Source: Breznakiella homolactica (lineage in GTDB: Bacteria > Spirochaetota > Spirochaetia > Treponematales > Breznakiellaceae). Taken from it: a stretch of 64,000 nucleotides of DNA. The notes under the pieces are model-generated. The model was not told the origin of the DNA. It worked only from the letters and a program-made list of their open reading frames with translations, and made no database searches. The translations under genes and the position numbers were made by a program. The stretch spans positions 2,542,001 to 2,606,000 of the forward strand of contig NZ_CP067089.2 of the NCBI RefSeq assembly GCF_016616095.2, written 5' to 3'. Numbering within the stretch: position 1 is the stretch's first letter; the number at the start of each line of letters is the position of its first letter. Positions 1 to 9,421 of this stretch are shown here, in pieces.

Positions 1-829
1 GCTGGAACCGGGGATTGGTGATCATCCTGGCGTCGATATGCCGCAGCATGGGCCCTTTCTTGAGGGCGGTCTGTGACGCGTAGGCGTCCACCACCGTATC
101 ATCCGCGGGACAGCCTTCGAAGGAAATGGCGATATCCGGCCGCACCACCTGAGCGGTAACCGTTGCCCCCCGGAGCCCGACCTCCTCCTGGGCGGCGAAA
201 GCGCCGGTGATGTTGACCTTGAGATTTTCCCCGGACAGTTCCTGCAAAGTCGAAATAATCGCCGCGCAGCCGAGCCGGTTATCGAAGCCTTTGCCGACCA
301 TGGTATCGTGGGCCGGAGAATATTCAAAAGCGACCTCCGGTACCACCGGAGCGGCCACGGGGATTTTATACTCCTCCGCCACTTCCCGGTAACTGGACGC
401 TCCCACATCGATGACGAGGCTGGAGATTTCCAGGGGGGCCTTCTTTTCCGCCTCGGTCATATAGTGGGGCGGCTTGCTGGCCACCACACCGGGAATGTAT
501 TTGCCTTCGGTGTTTTTTATCAGAACCCGGTGGGCGGGGATATTGGAAACGACCCACCCGCCGATGGGGATAAAATCAATCATTCCGTTGGGACGGATGG
601 CTTTTACCATAAAGCCGACTTCGTCGCTGTGGGCATCGAGCTGGAGCACCGGAAGCCCGTCCCGGCTTCCCGGCCGGCGGATGTAGAAGTTCCGCATGGC
701 ATCTTCAGTACAGTCACCGAGTCCGGCGGCGTACTGCCGGATCAGTCTGACCGGCTCATCCTCAAACCCGGAAATACCCGGCGCGTCAGACAGAGCCGCT
801 ATCATTTCAATTGTTTTCTGCTTATCCAT
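1..829 (-). CDS. M42 family metallo-aminopeptidase (3' end off window)
   Basis: A cytosolic zinc or cobalt aminopeptidase of the M42 (glutamyl aminopeptidase/endoglucanase-like) family, expected to trim N-terminal residues from peptides. 276 codons are present and about 75 C-terminal residues lie beyond the left edge. Visible metal and catalytic positions: DAHSDE with His67, GKGFDNRLG with Asp183, AAQEEVG with the Glu215-Glu216 pair, and FEGCPADD with Glu238 followed by a ligand Asp. The start ATG at 829 follows AAAGGAT. It is the last gene of the operon transcribed leftwards from 7243 (ABC transporter, binding protein, creatininase), which supports a role in breaking down imported peptides. 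Family call is firm; the substrate is not known. Confidence 0.9.
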   Translation of the reverse strand, partial: MDKQKTIEMIAALSDAPGISGFEDEPVRLIRQYAAGLGDCTEDAMRNFYIRRPGSRDGLPVLQLDAHSDEVGFMVKAIRPNGMIDFIPIGGWVVSNIPAHRVLIKNTEGKYIPGVVASKPPHYMTEAEKKAPLEISSLVIDVGASSYREVAEEYKIPVAAPVVPEVAFEYSPAHDTMVGKGFDNRLGCAAIISTLQELSGENLKVNITGAFAAQEEVGLRGATVTAQVVRPDIAISFEGCPADDTVVDAYASQTALKKGPMLRHIDARMITNPRFQ

Positions 830-874
830 GATTTAATCCTTTTGGCGGCATAGTTCAACAGTCCGCCGGCAGTA

Positions 875-1636
875 TCATACTTTGACCTTTTCGAATTCTA
901 CCACGAAATCCGCGAGATAATCAGCCATGGCCTGGAGCATCTTTTTGCCCCACTCCTCGGTGGCCGTATTGGGATGGTCGGGACCGATCCATCCGTTGTC
1001 CGTTACGTGAGGGGTCGCCCGGGGAACCGTTACCTGGATGCCTTTGAATTCCACGGTGTAAAAACCCGTTGCCTTGAGCCCCGGAGACACGTCTTTGAGC
1101 TTGAGGTCTTTGTTAATTTCACTCATGTCCACCAGGGATGGATCGATGCCCATGATACCGGCGGTTTCCTCGCCGCCGCCGTGGCCGCCCTTCCATGCGG
1201 GATCCATTTCCCAGACATTGAGCCACCAGTTGAGCAGGGCCAGGAGACAGCCTTCCTTGTCGAGTTCGATACCGATGCGCTCAATGGTTTTGACGTTCCC
1301 GCCGTGGCCGTTGAGGATGATGAATTTTTTCGCGCCGTGCTGGCGGAGGCTGTCGATGATCCGTTTCATAAGCTGGTACAGAATATCCATGCCGATATTG
1401 ATCGTTCCGGGGAAGGGTTCAAGACTGTCGCAGGATCCGTAGGGAATCGTGGGCACGATCAGTATTTCTTTGTTTTTTTCTTCCAGCAGTTCCAGAATCC
1501 GGTCAGGGATCAGGGTATCGGTTCCCAGGGGAAGGTGCCTGCCGTGGCATTCGATGCTGCCCACGGCAATGATAACGATGTCGTGTTTCTTAAAATAAGC
1601 CTCGGCCTGGGGCCAGGTTATATTGGCTAAACGCAT
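875..1636 (-). CDS. Creatininase-family amidohydrolase
   Basis: A 253-residue member of the creatininase/creatinine amidohydrolase family, binuclear metal enzymes that open cyclic amides or hydrolyse related C-N bonds. Metal ligands are visible in GSIECHGRHLPLGTD (Glu29, His31 or His34, Asp40) and in the NGHGGN motif near residue 111; GGHGGGEETAG later supplies further family residues. SD AAGGAG precedes the ATG at 1636. It sits between the binding-protein gene and the M42 peptidase and is probably co-expressed, but a terminator-like stem (1648-1684) directly upstream could reduce read-through. True creatinine hydrolysis is only one activity in this family (others act in cofactor or mycofactocin maturation), so the substrate is open. 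A cyclic dipeptide or an amide released from imported peptides is conceivable but is inference. Confidence 0.85.
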   Translation of the reverse strand: MRLANITWPQAEAYFKKHDIVIIAVGSIECHGRHLPLGTDTLIPDRILELLEEKNKEILIVPTIPYGSCDSLEPFPGTINIGMDILYQLMKRIIDSLRQHGAKKFIILNGHGGNVKTIERIGIELDKEGCLLALLNWWLNVWEMDPAWKGGHGGGEETAGIMGIDPSLVDMSEINKDLKLKDVSPGLKATGFYTVEFKGIQVTVPRATPHVTDNGWIGPDHPNTATEEWGKKMLQAMADYLADFVVEFEKVKV

Positions 1637-1647
1637 AATTTCTCCTT

Positions 1648-1684
1648 AAAAAAAGGGTACACGGACCTTCCGGCCCGGGTACCC
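1648..1684 (-). terminator. Intrinsic terminator-like stem upstream of the creatininase gene
   Basis: Read on the minus strand, GGGTAC and GTACCC pair across an 18-base loop and are followed at once by seven T. It lies after the binding-protein stop and just before the creatininase SD. It may terminate part of the transcript so that the binding protein is made in excess of the enzymes. The loop half can also pair with a segment about 50 bases upstream (see findings). Confidence 0.55.
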
Positions 1685-1777
1685 TGCATTACATCCGCTG
1701 TTCTGCGGGATTTACGTTCCTGCACCGGAAGGCCGGTCCGCCGCGGGATGCGGCGGAAAACCGACCGGTTTCTGGAA

Positions 1778-3307
1778 CTATCTCCGGACCTGGACTCCTT
1801 CGAGTTTGTGGTACCCGATGGGATCAAGGATGAAATTTTCCACTTTGTTGTTCGCGCCGGCATTGATCTCGGTATACACAATGTTGGCGTTGTTGGCAAT
1901 ATCCGCGAGCCGAACCGCGAGATCCCGGTAGGCTGCTTCCCGGATTCTGGGATCGGTGTTGGTGCGGCCGGTGGTTACCAGGCGGTCCACTTCGGGATCG
2001 GAGATAAAGGACCGGTTACCCGGGGCGCCGTGCTGGCTGGAATGTTCCAGTGAGTAGTAGGTATAGTCCGCGTCCTTGGTGGAGGTTACCCAGCCGAAGT
2101 AGCCCATGTCGTGTTCGCCCGCGGAGGTCCGCTGGATAAAGGCGCCGAATTCCAGAACTTCAAGCTTGCAGTTGATGCCCACTTCCCGGAGCATTTCCAC
2201 CACCGCCTGGCAGACTTCCACCCGGTCCTTGTTGTTGTTGACCCAGATGGTACAGCTGAACCCGTTGGGGTATCCCGCGTCGGACAGAAGTTTCTTCGAC
2301 AGCGCCGGATTGTACTCGGGCACGCCGGTGCTGTAGTACCCGTATACCGCGGGGGCTACGATGGCGTCCGCCGGCTCACCGCTGCCGGAGAGCACCGTAT
2401 CGATAATGAGCTGCCGGTCAATGGCGTGGGTAATAGCCTGGCGCACCAGTTTGTTGTCAAAGGGCTTTTTCCGCATGTTCATGGAAATGTAGAAGCAGCT
2501 CAAAGAAGGAGCCGTGTACATGGTAAGATTTTTGTTCGCGTCCACAATTTTGAAGTCGTTGGTGGTCATATCGTAGGCCAGATCGATTTCCCCGGTTTCC
2601 AGGGCGATGGTCCGCTGGGACGCTTCGGGAATGACCTTCATGACCAGGTTTTTGGTTTTGGCGGGGCCGGCGTAGTACTCTTCATACGCTTCAAGCTTAA
2701 CCGAGTCGTTCTGGCTCCAGGACACGAATTTGTAGGGGCCGCTGCCGATGGGCTGCCGGATAAACCGGTCGGGATCGGCCTGGACATAGGCCTTAGGAAC
2801 GATCGCGGCAAAGGGAACCGCCAGGTTCCGGAGGGCCGGCGCGTAGGGAGCCTTGGTGGTCACCACCACGGTGTAGGAATCTTCAATTTTAACATTGTCG
2901 ATGAAGTCGACAATATAGGAAACCGAACCGGAGGCGATGGCCCGGTCAAGGGAGAATTTTACATCATCCGCGGTCAGCTCCGTTCCGTTGTGGAACTTGA
3001 TTCCCTTGCGGATAAAAAACCGGTAGGAAACATCCGACAGCTGTTCCCAGCGTTCCGCGACCTGGGGCACCAGTTCGTTGGTTACTCCGTCGACTTCGAC
3101 CAGGGTGTCGAAGATATGGTTGGTAACCTGGACCGCGGGGGTTTCCTTGCCCACGTGGGGATCAAAGGATGTTACGTCCGCTCCCTGTCCCCAGGTGATG
3201 GTATCCTTGTAGGTTCCGTCTCCCGCGCCGGAATCACTTCCGCCGCCGGCAAAGGCAAAAGCCGCCGCGAGCAGCAATACCGCGGCGATAGAAATAATCT
3301 TTTTCAT
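1778..3307 (-). CDS. Peptide-type ABC transporter substrate-binding protein (SBP family 5)
   Basis: A 509-residue periplasmic or surface binding protein of the Opp/Dpp cluster (SBP_bac_5). The signal peptide runs to AFAFA followed by GGGSDSG; there is no lipobox Cys, so cleavage by signal peptidase I is expected. The domain order is the normal one: N-terminal SFDPH and HIFDTLVEVDG, then FHNGTELTADDVKFSLDR, then GSGPYKF, then the hinge into FDNKLVRQAITHAIDR and the C-terminal lobe. This makes it a useful internal comparison with the permuted paralogue at 13497-15140. SD AGGAGG lies before the ATG at 3307. It follows the two ATPase genes of the same operon. A di- or oligopeptide ligand is likely from the context but not proven. 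Confidence 0.92.
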   Translation of the reverse strand: MKKIISIAAVLLLAAAFAFAGGGSDSGAGDGTYKDTITWGQGADVTSFDPHVGKETPAVQVTNHIFDTLVEVDGVTNELVPQVAERWEQLSDVSYRFFIRKGIKFHNGTELTADDVKFSLDRAIASGSVSYIVDFIDNVKIEDSYTVVVTTKAPYAPALRNLAVPFAAIVPKAYVQADPDRFIRQPIGSGPYKFVSWSQNDSVKLEAYEEYYAGPAKTKNLVMKVIPEASQRTIALETGEIDLAYDMTTNDFKIVDANKNLTMYTAPSLSCFYISMNMRKKPFDNKLVRQAITHAIDRQLIIDTVLSGSGEPADAIVAPAVYGYYSTGVPEYNPALSKKLLSDAGYPNGFSCTIWVNNNKDRVEVCQAVVEMLREVGINCKLEVLEFGAFIQRTSAGEHDMGYFGWVTSTKDADYTYYSLEHSSQHGAPGNRSFISDPEVDRLVTTGRTNTDPRIREAAYRDLAVRLADIANNANIVYTEINAGANNKVENFILDPIGYHKLEGVQVRR

Positions 3308-3351
3308 TTTTGTCCTCCTGAAATTTTTTAAACCGGATAATCCGGCACTGG

Positions 3352-4314
3352 TTACACTAGGGTACAGGCCACAAAATGGTTTTCTTCGGCTTCCTTAAAG
3401 GGAATATCCGCGCCGAGGCACGCATCCGTTACGTAGGGACACCGTTTGGCGAAACGGCATCCCGGCGGCGGTTCAATCGGAGAGGTCAGCTCCCCCTTGA
3501 GGGAAATACGCTGCACATCGAAATCCGGATCCGGAACGGGTATGGCCGAAAGCAGCGCCTGGGTGTAGGGATGCAAAGGTTTTTCGAAGAGCTTTCCCGC
3601 CGGAGCTTTTTCGACCATCTGGCCGAGGTACATAACCAGGATGTCATCGGACAGATGCTTAACCACCGAAAGGTCATGGGTAATGAACAGGTAGGTAAAT
3701 CCCATCCGGTCCTGAAGGTCCTGCATGAGGTTGAGTATCTGGGCCTGGATAGAAACATCCAGGGCGCTGACCGGTTCGTCACAGACAATCATCTTCGGGT
3801 CGAGGGCCAGGACCCGGGCGATACCGATCCGCTGCCGCCGGCCGCCGTCGAGCTCATGGGGGTAGGTGTTGACCAGCCGGGGCGCCAGGCCGACCATGTC
3901 CATGAGTTCCAGGGCCCGCTTCCGGAGGCCCTCCTTATCCCGGGGGGAATAGAGCTTCTGAATGAGCAGGGCCTCGTAGATGGTTTCGCTTACGGTCATC
4001 CGGGGATTGAGGGACGCGAAGGGATCCTGAAAAATAATCTGCATATCCCGGCGCATGGCCTTCATCTTCTTCTTATCGTAGGCGAGGATGTCTTCCCCCT
4101 CAAAGAGGACCTTTCCCGAAGTCGGTTCATGGAGCCGGAGGATGGCCCGGCCCAGGGTGCTCTTGCCGCAGCCGCTTTCACCGACGATCCCCAGGGTTTC
4201 CCCCTTCATAACGGTAAACGAAACATCGTCCACCGCGTGGAGAACACCGAAGGGTGTATTGAAGTATTTCTTGAGATGCTCCACCCGGAGCAGTTCGGTC
4301 TTTGCGTGGGCCAT
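3352..4314 (-). CDS. Oligopeptide ABC transporter ATPase, DppF/OppF type
   Basis: A 320-residue nucleotide-binding subunit that powers peptide uptake with its partner at 4314-5357. Walker [10 protein letters not shown] is at residues 45-53, the signature is [10 protein letters not shown] near 153 (a variant of LSGGQ common in this subfamily), Walker [12 protein letters not shown] near 176, and the H-loop is FITHDLSVV. The C-terminal oligopeptide extension carries [12 protein letters not shown] and a third Cys shortly after; such cysteines bind an iron-sulphur cluster in some relatives. The ATG shares one base with the stop codon of the upstream ATPase gene (TAATG), indicating translational coupling. 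The call is firm at family level. Confidence 0.93.
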   Translation of the reverse strand: MAHAKTELLRVEHLKKYFNTPFGVLHAVDDVSFTVMKGETLGIVGESGCGKSTLGRAILRLHEPTSGKVLFEGEDILAYDKKKMKAMRRDMQIIFQDPFASLNPRMTVSETIYEALLIQKLYSPRDKEGLRKRALELMDMVGLAPRLVNTYPHELDGGRRQRIGIARVLALDPKMIVCDEPVSALDVSIQAQILNLMQDLQDRMGFTYLFITHDLSVVKHLSDDILVMYLGQMVEKAPAGKLFEKPLHPYTQALLSAIPVPDPDFDVQRISLKGELTSPIEPPPGCRFAKRCPYVTDACLGADIPFKEAEENHFVACTLV

Positions 4315-5357
4315 TACAGAACCTCCCCATTAGCGGACAGCGCAGGTTCCTCACCGGCAGCGTCCGGCTGAGCGGCAGAGGGAAATTCCCTTCCCGCGTA
4401 AATACAGCGGACCAGATGGCCGGTTTCGGTTTCCGTAAGGGCCGGGACAGCCTGTATACACTGCTCCGATACGTAATTGCACCGGGTATGGAATTTGCAG
4501 CCTTCGGGCAGGCAGGTGGGATCGGGCATCAGGCCTTTGATGGGTTTGAGACGCACCACCTCTTTTGCCAGACTGGGAATGGACTCCAGGAGCCCGATGG
4601 TATAGGGATGTTCGGGATTCTTGAATATGTCCCGGAGCGTGCCGTATTCCACGATTTCTCCGGCGTAAATTATGGCCACGTGGTCGCAGTTCTGCGCGAC
4701 TACCCCCAGGTCATGGGTAATAAGCAACATGGAAGTATTCAGCTTGCCCTTGAGGGACTGAATCATTTCCAGCACCTGGGCCTGGATGGTCACATCGAGC
4801 GCCGTGGTGGGCTCATCGGCGATAAGCAATTTTGGGTTGCAGGCAAGAGCGATAGCGATGATGACCCGCTGTTTCATTCCCCCGGAAAACTGGTGGGGAT
4901 ATTCCCCTGCCCGGTCCGCGGAGATCCCCACGGTTTCCAGCATGTCCCGGGCCGCCGCCGCGGCTTCGGCTTTGGTCATTTTATTATGCGCCTGGATTAC
5001 TTCCATTATCTGGTCGCCCACGGTCATGACAGGATTGAGGCTCGTCATGGGATCCTGGAAAATCATGGAAATCTGCCGGCCCCGGATGCCCCGCATTTTC
5101 GCTTCGCTGAGACCCAGCAGTTCCTGTCCGTCAAAGTGTATCTTTCCCCCGCAGATTTCCCCCGGAGGGCTGGGGATGAGACGCATGATCCCCTTTGCCA
5201 GGGTTGTCTTGCCCGCGCCGGTTTCCCCGACGAGACCCAGGGTATGGCCTTCCTTAAGGGACAGGCTGATGCCGTTGAGGGCTTCCACGGTACCATCGTC
5301 GGTTACGTACCGGATGGCCAGATCTTCTATCCGGAGCAGTTCTTTCTCGTCACTCAT
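4314..5357 (-). CDS. Oligopeptide ABC transporter ATPase, DppD/OppD type
   Basis: Second ATPase of the first peptide transporter, about 347 residues. Walker [10 protein letters not shown] lies near residue 45, the signature is FSGGMKQRV, Walker [13 protein letters not shown], and the H-loop [10 protein letters not shown]. The C-terminal domain has the [10 protein letters not shown] cysteine motif. Two starts are possible: GTG at 5366 and ATG at 5357. The ATG with GGTGG five bases upstream is chosen. It follows the permease gene ending at 5373 with almost no gap and overlaps the next ATPase by one base. Confidence 0.92.
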   Translation of the reverse strand: MSDEKELLRIEDLAIRYVTDDGTVEALNGISLSLKEGHTLGLVGETGAGKTTLAKGIMRLIPSPPGEICGGKIHFDGQELLGLSEAKMRGIRGRQISMIFQDPMTSLNPVMTVGDQIMEVIQAHNKMTKAEAAAAARDMLETVGISADRAGEYPHQFSGGMKQRVIIAIALACNPKLLIADEPTTALDVTIQAQVLEMIQSLKGKLNTSMLLITHDLGVVAQNCDHVAIIYAGEIVEYGTLRDIFKNPEHPYTIGLLESIPSLAKEVVRLKPIKGLMPDPTCLPEGCKFHTRCNYVSEQCIQAVPALTETETGHLVRCIYAGREFPSAAQPDAAGEEPALSANGEVL

Positions 5358-5372
5358 AGCAGCCACCGTACC

Positions 5373-6281
5373 TTAGGTTTTGAGTCTCGGATCAAGGGCG
5401 TCCCGGAGTCCGTCGCCCACCACGTTAAGGGCCAGAATCGTGAGCATAATACCGAGCCCCGGAATAACCGTAATATGCCATCCGTCCCGGATATACGAGC
5501 GGGCCCCGGAAAGCATGGATCCCCATTCCGGGGTCGGCGGCTGAATGCCGAGGCCGAGGAAGGAGAGCCCCGCGATAGAAAGGATGGCTCCGGCCACACC
5601 CAGAGTCGCCTGGACGATCAGCGGCGCCATGGAGTTGGGAATAATATATTTGAAGATAATACGGGAATCCCCCGCCCCCAGCGCCCGGGCCGCCTCAATG
5701 TACTCCTGGTCCTTGACCGTGAGAACCGAGGCGCGGACCGTCCTGGCAAAGGTCGGGATATAGGAAATCGCGATGGCGATGAGTACATTGGTCAGGCTCG
5801 TTCCCAGGGCCGCCACAATTGCCGTGGCCAGGAGCATGGACGGTATGGCCAGAAGAATATCCATAAAACGCATGATCGCGTTGTCGGCGAATTTACCGTA
5901 ATACCCCGCCAGGGCGCCGAGGACTCCGCCGATCAGCGTGGAAATGACAATCGCGAAGGTTCCCATGAACAGGGAATACCGGACGCCCCAGAGCATGCGG
6001 AGCAGTATGTTCCGCCCGAATTCATCCAGGCCGAAGGGGTACTGCCAGCTCGGTCCCTGCAGGCGCATGCGGAGATTCTGTTTTATCACGTAGTTGTTGT
6101 ACACCGACTGACTGGTGACAAAGTCAATGACAATGGTACCGACGGCGATCACCACCAGGATGGAAAGAAACCCAAGCCCCACCAGGGCGAGTTTGTTTTT
6201 CTTGAGCCGCCGCCAGACTTCGGCCCAGAGGGATCTTTGCTTTTGTCCGCCTGATTTTGCGGAAGTTTTTTTCAGTGCCAT
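5373..6281 (-). CDS. Peptide ABC transporter permease, DppC type
   Basis: A 302-residue inner-membrane permease of the BPD type. A basic cytoplasmic N-terminus is followed by a first helix near residues 32-52 and five more hydrophobic segments. The EAA loop that docks with the ATPases is visible as EAARALGAGDSRIIFKYIIP. It pairs with the DppB-type permease upstream, whose stop overlaps this ATG by one base (TAATG). Confidence 0.92.
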   Translation of the reverse strand: MALKKTSAKSGGQKQRSLWAEVWRRLKKNKLALVGLGFLSILVVIAVGTIVIDFVTSQSVYNNYVIKQNLRMRLQGPSWQYPFGLDEFGRNILLRMLWGVRYSLFMGTFAIVISTLIGGVLGALAGYYGKFADNAIMRFMDILLAIPSMLLATAIVAALGTSLTNVLIAIAISYIPTFARTVRASVLTVKDQEYIEAARALGAGDSRIIFKYIIPNSMAPLIVQATLGVAGAILSIAGLSFLGLGIQPPTPEWGSMLSGARSYIRDGWHITVIPGLGIMLTILALNVVGDGLRDALDPRLKT

Positions 6282-7243
6282 TATACGACCCCCTTGGACG
6301 TGGTTTTATACTGGGATTTAATCCTCGGATCGACAAAGGCATAGATGATATCCACACAAAGGTTAACAATGGAAAAGGTCACCGCCATAAAAATGACTGC
6401 CCCGAGCACCATGGGAATGTCCTTGCTGCCGATGGAATCAACCATAAGGCGGCCCAGACCCGGCCAGGAGAACACCGTCTCTGTCAGCATGGCTCCGCCG
6501 AGGAGAACCCCGAACTGGAGTCCCACAGCGGTGATGATCGGGATGAGGGCGTTTTTGAACATATGCCTGCGGGTTACTTCCTGCTCGGTTATTCCCTTGG
6601 AACGGGCGGTAAAAATATAATCCTGCCGGATAACCTCCAGCATGGATGACCGGGTCATACGGACCACCGTGGCGGCGGCGCCGGTCCCCAGGGTCAGGGC
6701 AGGCAGGACAATACTTCTCAGGAGCGGAATAAAGCCCGTTCCCATGCCCTGGGATGGAAGCCATCCCAGCTTGAGGGCAAAGAGCAGCGAAAACAGGAGC
6801 CCCAGCCAGAAGTTGGGCATGGAGACCCCCACCAGGGATAGGACCACCGAAACATTGTCCATGGCTGTGTACTGTTTCTTCGCGGATAAAATCCCCACGG
6901 GAATACCGATGAGGAGCGCCACAAAAATCCCCGCGAAGGCCAGGATAACCGTATTGGGGAATTTGTCCCAGACCTGGTCCCAGACACTGATTTTGTTTTT
7001 ATAGGAGGTTCCCAGATCACCCCTGAGCATGTTCTTCATGTAATTGAAATACCTGACCAGAAGGGGGTCGTTGAGTCCCAGTTCTTCCCGTTTCAGTTCC
7101 AGCGCCTCCGCGGTGGCCTGGTCCCCAAGGATGATTGCCGCGGGATCTCCGGGGGTCAGGTTGAGGATAAAAAAGACAATGAAGGTAACGCCCAGAAGAA
7201 CGGGAATCATAAGAAGCAGTCTTTTCAGAATGTACTTAATCAT
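6281..7243 (-). CDS. Peptide ABC transporter permease, DppB type
   Basis: The DppB-type half of the inner-membrane channel, about 320 residues. The N-terminus MIKYILKRLLLMIPVLLGV and the LTPGDPAAIILG motif after the first helix are typical of DppB. The docking loop reads FTARSKGITEQEVTRRHMFK. ATG 7243 is chosen over an upstream in-frame TTG (7267) because the protein then starts at the usual family position. It is the first transporter gene of the operon and lies 175 bases downstream of the regulator gene on the same strand. Confidence 0.92.
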   Translation of the reverse strand: MIKYILKRLLLMIPVLLGVTFIVFFILNLTPGDPAAIILGDQATAEALELKREELGLNDPLLVRYFNYMKNMLRGDLGTSYKNKISVWDQVWDKFPNTVILAFAGIFVALLIGIPVGILSAKKQYTAMDNVSVVLSLVGVSMPNFWLGLLFSLLFALKLGWLPSQGMGTGFIPLLRSIVLPALTLGTGAAATVVRMTRSSMLEVIRQDYIFTARSKGITEQEVTRRHMFKNALIPIITAVGLQFGVLLGGAMLTETVFSWPGLGRLMVDSIGSKDIPMVLGAVIFMAVTFSIVNLCVDIIYAFVDPRIKSQYKTTSKGVV

Positions 7244-7417
7244 GGCAGCCCCCGCAACAGGATTCAATAAAAATGAATAAAAATCAATATTACCGGGGAA
7301 TTTTCTGTATTTTTATTCAGAATATTCCCGTTTTCTGCAAGAAAATACGTTTCAATTCTCCAAAAAATCCAATAATATCATCACCACCGCAGTGGTCTGG
7401 GAACACACCCAGGATTG

Positions 7418-8080
7418 CTATTTGCTTTCCAGAGTCCGGATGTGCATGTATACGGTATTCTTTGTTATGCCGAGGTCCTTGGAAATAAGCTTTACTGAGT
7501 TTTTCAGCTTGAATATTCCCTGGTGGTACAGGAGGGTAATGATCTCCTTGTTTTTCTGTGACACGGGGATTGAAGAATCCGATTCTACATTGGCTTTTGT
7601 TTTCTCCAGGGCCTTTACGATCAGCTCATCGGATTCACTGATAAAATTCTCGGTTACGTATTCGGTGTAATTGTTGTTGGGAAGAAAGCTTTGGAGCACC
7701 GTGGAAAAAGACGTATCCATATAAAAGTTGATACATAAAAGTCCGATAACCGTATCCTGCTCCCCAAAGATGGCGATAGTTACGGCTTTAACGGGTTTTC
7801 CGTATTTGCTTTTCGAATGGTAGGCAATAAAGTGCGCTCCGTCACTTTCGGTAATTTTTTCCAGCATGGAAAGGGCAAGGTCCGTTATGGGGGCGCCTTC
7901 CTTCCGCCCCGAGTGCATACCGTTTACGATTTTGATAACCGAATGGTCGAGGTCATCCAGATCATGGAGTACGAACTCGAAAGCTCCGCCCAGATACGCC
8001 GCCAATCCGTCCAGGCAGGCTTTGTAGGAATTTAAAATATGTTTATCGGTGCTGGATAGGGAACTCTTGGTCTTTGACAT
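7418..8080 (-). CDS. YheO/DauR-type helix-turn-helix regulator
   Basis: A 220-residue cytoplasmic regulator with the YheO-like PAS domain (residues about 15-120, with the family stretch FEFVLHDLDDLDHSVIKI and GMHSGRKEGAPITDL) and a C-terminal DauR-type HTH (about 170-218, ending ISKDLGITKNTVYMHIRTLE). Relatives sense amino acids or similar small molecules, for example DauR of D-arginine catabolism. Its position just upstream of the peptide-transporter operon on the same strand suggests local control. No clear SD is needed to decide the ATG at 8080. Confidence 0.85.
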   Translation of the reverse strand: MSKTKSSLSSTDKHILNSYKACLDGLAAYLGGAFEFVLHDLDDLDHSVIKIVNGMHSGRKEGAPITDLALSMLEKITESDGAHFIAYHSKSKYGKPVKAVTIAIFGEQDTVIGLLCINFYMDTSFSTVLQSFLPNNNYTEYVTENFISESDELIVKALEKTKANVESDSSIPVSQKNKEIITLLYHQGIFKLKNSVKLISKDLGITKNTVYMHIRTLESK

Positions 8081-8217
8081 ATTATTCTACCAATAATTCA
8101 GCCGTTTCAGGAACAGATGAACCTAAACCTGACTAAATTATTTTTTATTCTACAGGGTGAATTAAATACTGTCAAATAATAAAAACAGGGTATCCGCAGT
8201 TTATTGTATTGCCCGGC

Positions 8218-8357
8218 ACAGAAGCATGGAGGGACCGGGTTCGGGGGTCCTGCCTGTGGGAATGGGTTCTGGCTCCTCAGCGGCCTTCGGCCTCGAAAGT
8301 CGCTCAGAACCCATTCCCACAGGCACCCCGCGATACAGGTAAACACCATACTTCTGT
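8218..8357. repeat. 140-bp palindromic intergenic repeat, copy 1
   Basis: This element ends in ACAGAAGCATGG and its near-inverse CCATACTTCTGT. Inside is a perfect 21-bp inverted repeat (8251-8271 against 8305-8325) around a smaller CGGCC-TT-CGGCC core. Weaker pairing extends outward to 8181 and 8392 (AAAACAGG arms). A diverged copy of nearly the same length occurs at 16659-16800. It fills most of the 411-base gap between the YheO-like regulator and the nanA-like gene; no gene is visible there. Confidence 0.7.
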
Positions 8358-8491
8358 GCCGCTCTTCCGTATTGCTGCGGGTATCCTGTTTTGGGGGTGC
8401 TGGGTGGCGGTGGATGGTTACGGTATTTGTATATGATTATCCGGTGGTACCAATATACCCCCGGCGGGGATACCGCCGGGGTTTTGCTGTA

Positions 8492-9418
8492 TTACAGTTT
8501 GTCCAGGAAGGGGATTCCGGTTACTGCCAGCTGTTTTTTGAGCTCCCGGAAATCCTCTTTGTATTTTGCTTCCATGGCGGGCTCGAGGCGGCCGAAGGGT
8601 TCCCGGCAGTAGCCCGCGTCGAGGCCCATCCACTGCATCTCGGCTTTTATCCCGACCTGGAAACCCCGGTCCAGGGTGTGCATGATGATGGCGTTGGCAA
8701 TACGCTGTTTTTCCGCTGCCGCGAAAAGGTTTCCCTCCTGCACCGCTTTGTATATATCCAGGAACGGTTCGGGAATCAAATTATAGAAAGAACCGATGAT
8801 ACCATCCGCCCCGAAGCTCAGTCCGGTCATGGCCATTTCATCCGCCCCGGAATAGACCATAAAATCCTGTCCGATTTCTTCTTTTATACGCATCATCTCA
8901 AACTGGGATGTAAGGGTGTACTTGATGCCTTCCACCCCTTTTATCGACGCCAGGGATTTTATAAAATTGAAACCCACGGCCCCGGCGAGGGCAATATTGT
9001 ACACAACCATGGGGATATTCACGGATTCTGAAATATCCCGGTAATAGCTGTACATCTGGGACTCGGAGAATTTCCAGTAGAAGGGCGGCACCGAGGAAAT
9101 CGCGTCCGCTCCGGCGGCTTCAGCGTGTTTTGCCAGGTCCGCGGAAATTCTCGTCCCGATGGCGCCCACATGGACAATCACCGGGACACGGCCTTTCACT
9201 TCATCAATCACATCCTCAACCAGTTTCTTCCGTTCCTCCGGGGTCATGAGAAATCCCTCTCCGGTGCTTCCGGTGAGGTACAGACCATGGATACCCCGGT
9301 CAATCAAATAGGAAGTTACCTTCCGCTGGCGCTTTTCATCGTAGTTTTCGTGTTCATCAAAGCAGCTGACCAGCGCAGGGATGACACCTTTAATTTCCTT
9401 AAGGGGAACGCGGCTCAT
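8492..9418 (-). CDS. N-acetylneuraminate-lyase/dihydrodipicolinate-synthase family aldolase
   Basis: A 308-residue class I (Schiff-base) pyruvate aldolase of the DapA/NanA superfamily. The carboxylate-binding GSTGEGF is at residues 50-56, the catalytic tyrosine is Tyr140 in VVYNIALAG, and the Schiff-base lysine is Lys166 in GIKYTLT. The positions match sialic-acid lyase (Tyr137 and Lys165 in E. coli NanA), and the KYT context is closer to lyases than to DapA. SD AAGGAG is present. It is the last gene of the operon with the second Opp-type transporter, and a YhcH/NanQ-like gene lies at the other end of the locus, so cleavage of sialic acid or a similar keto-acid sugar to pyruvate is the best guess. 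DapA-like or other keto-acid aldolase activity remains possible. Confidence 0.8.
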   Translation of the reverse strand: MSRVPLKEIKGVIPALVSCFDEHENYDEKRQRKVTSYLIDRGIHGLYLTGSTGEGFLMTPEERKKLVEDVIDEVKGRVPVIVHVGAIGTRISADLAKHAEAAGADAISSVPPFYWKFSESQMYSYYRDISESVNIPMVVYNIALAGAVGFNFIKSLASIKGVEGIKYTLTSQFEMMRIKEEIGQDFMVYSGADEMAMTGLSFGADGIIGSFYNLIPEPFLDIYKAVQEGNLFAAAEKQRIANAIIMHTLDRGFQVGIKAEMQWMGLDAGYCREPFGRLEPAMEAKYKEDFRELKKQLAVTGIPFLDKL

Positions 9419-9421
9419 AGT

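Noticed and set aside
4302-6254. A 650-codon plus-strand open frame antisense to two transporter genes
   Set aside because: It is opposite well-conserved ATPase and permease genes, has no SD or family match, and arises from the GC-rich third codon positions of the real genes.
8204-9031. 275-codon plus-strand frame over the palindromic repeat and lyase gene
   Set aside because: Antisense to the conserved aldolase and begins inside the repeat.
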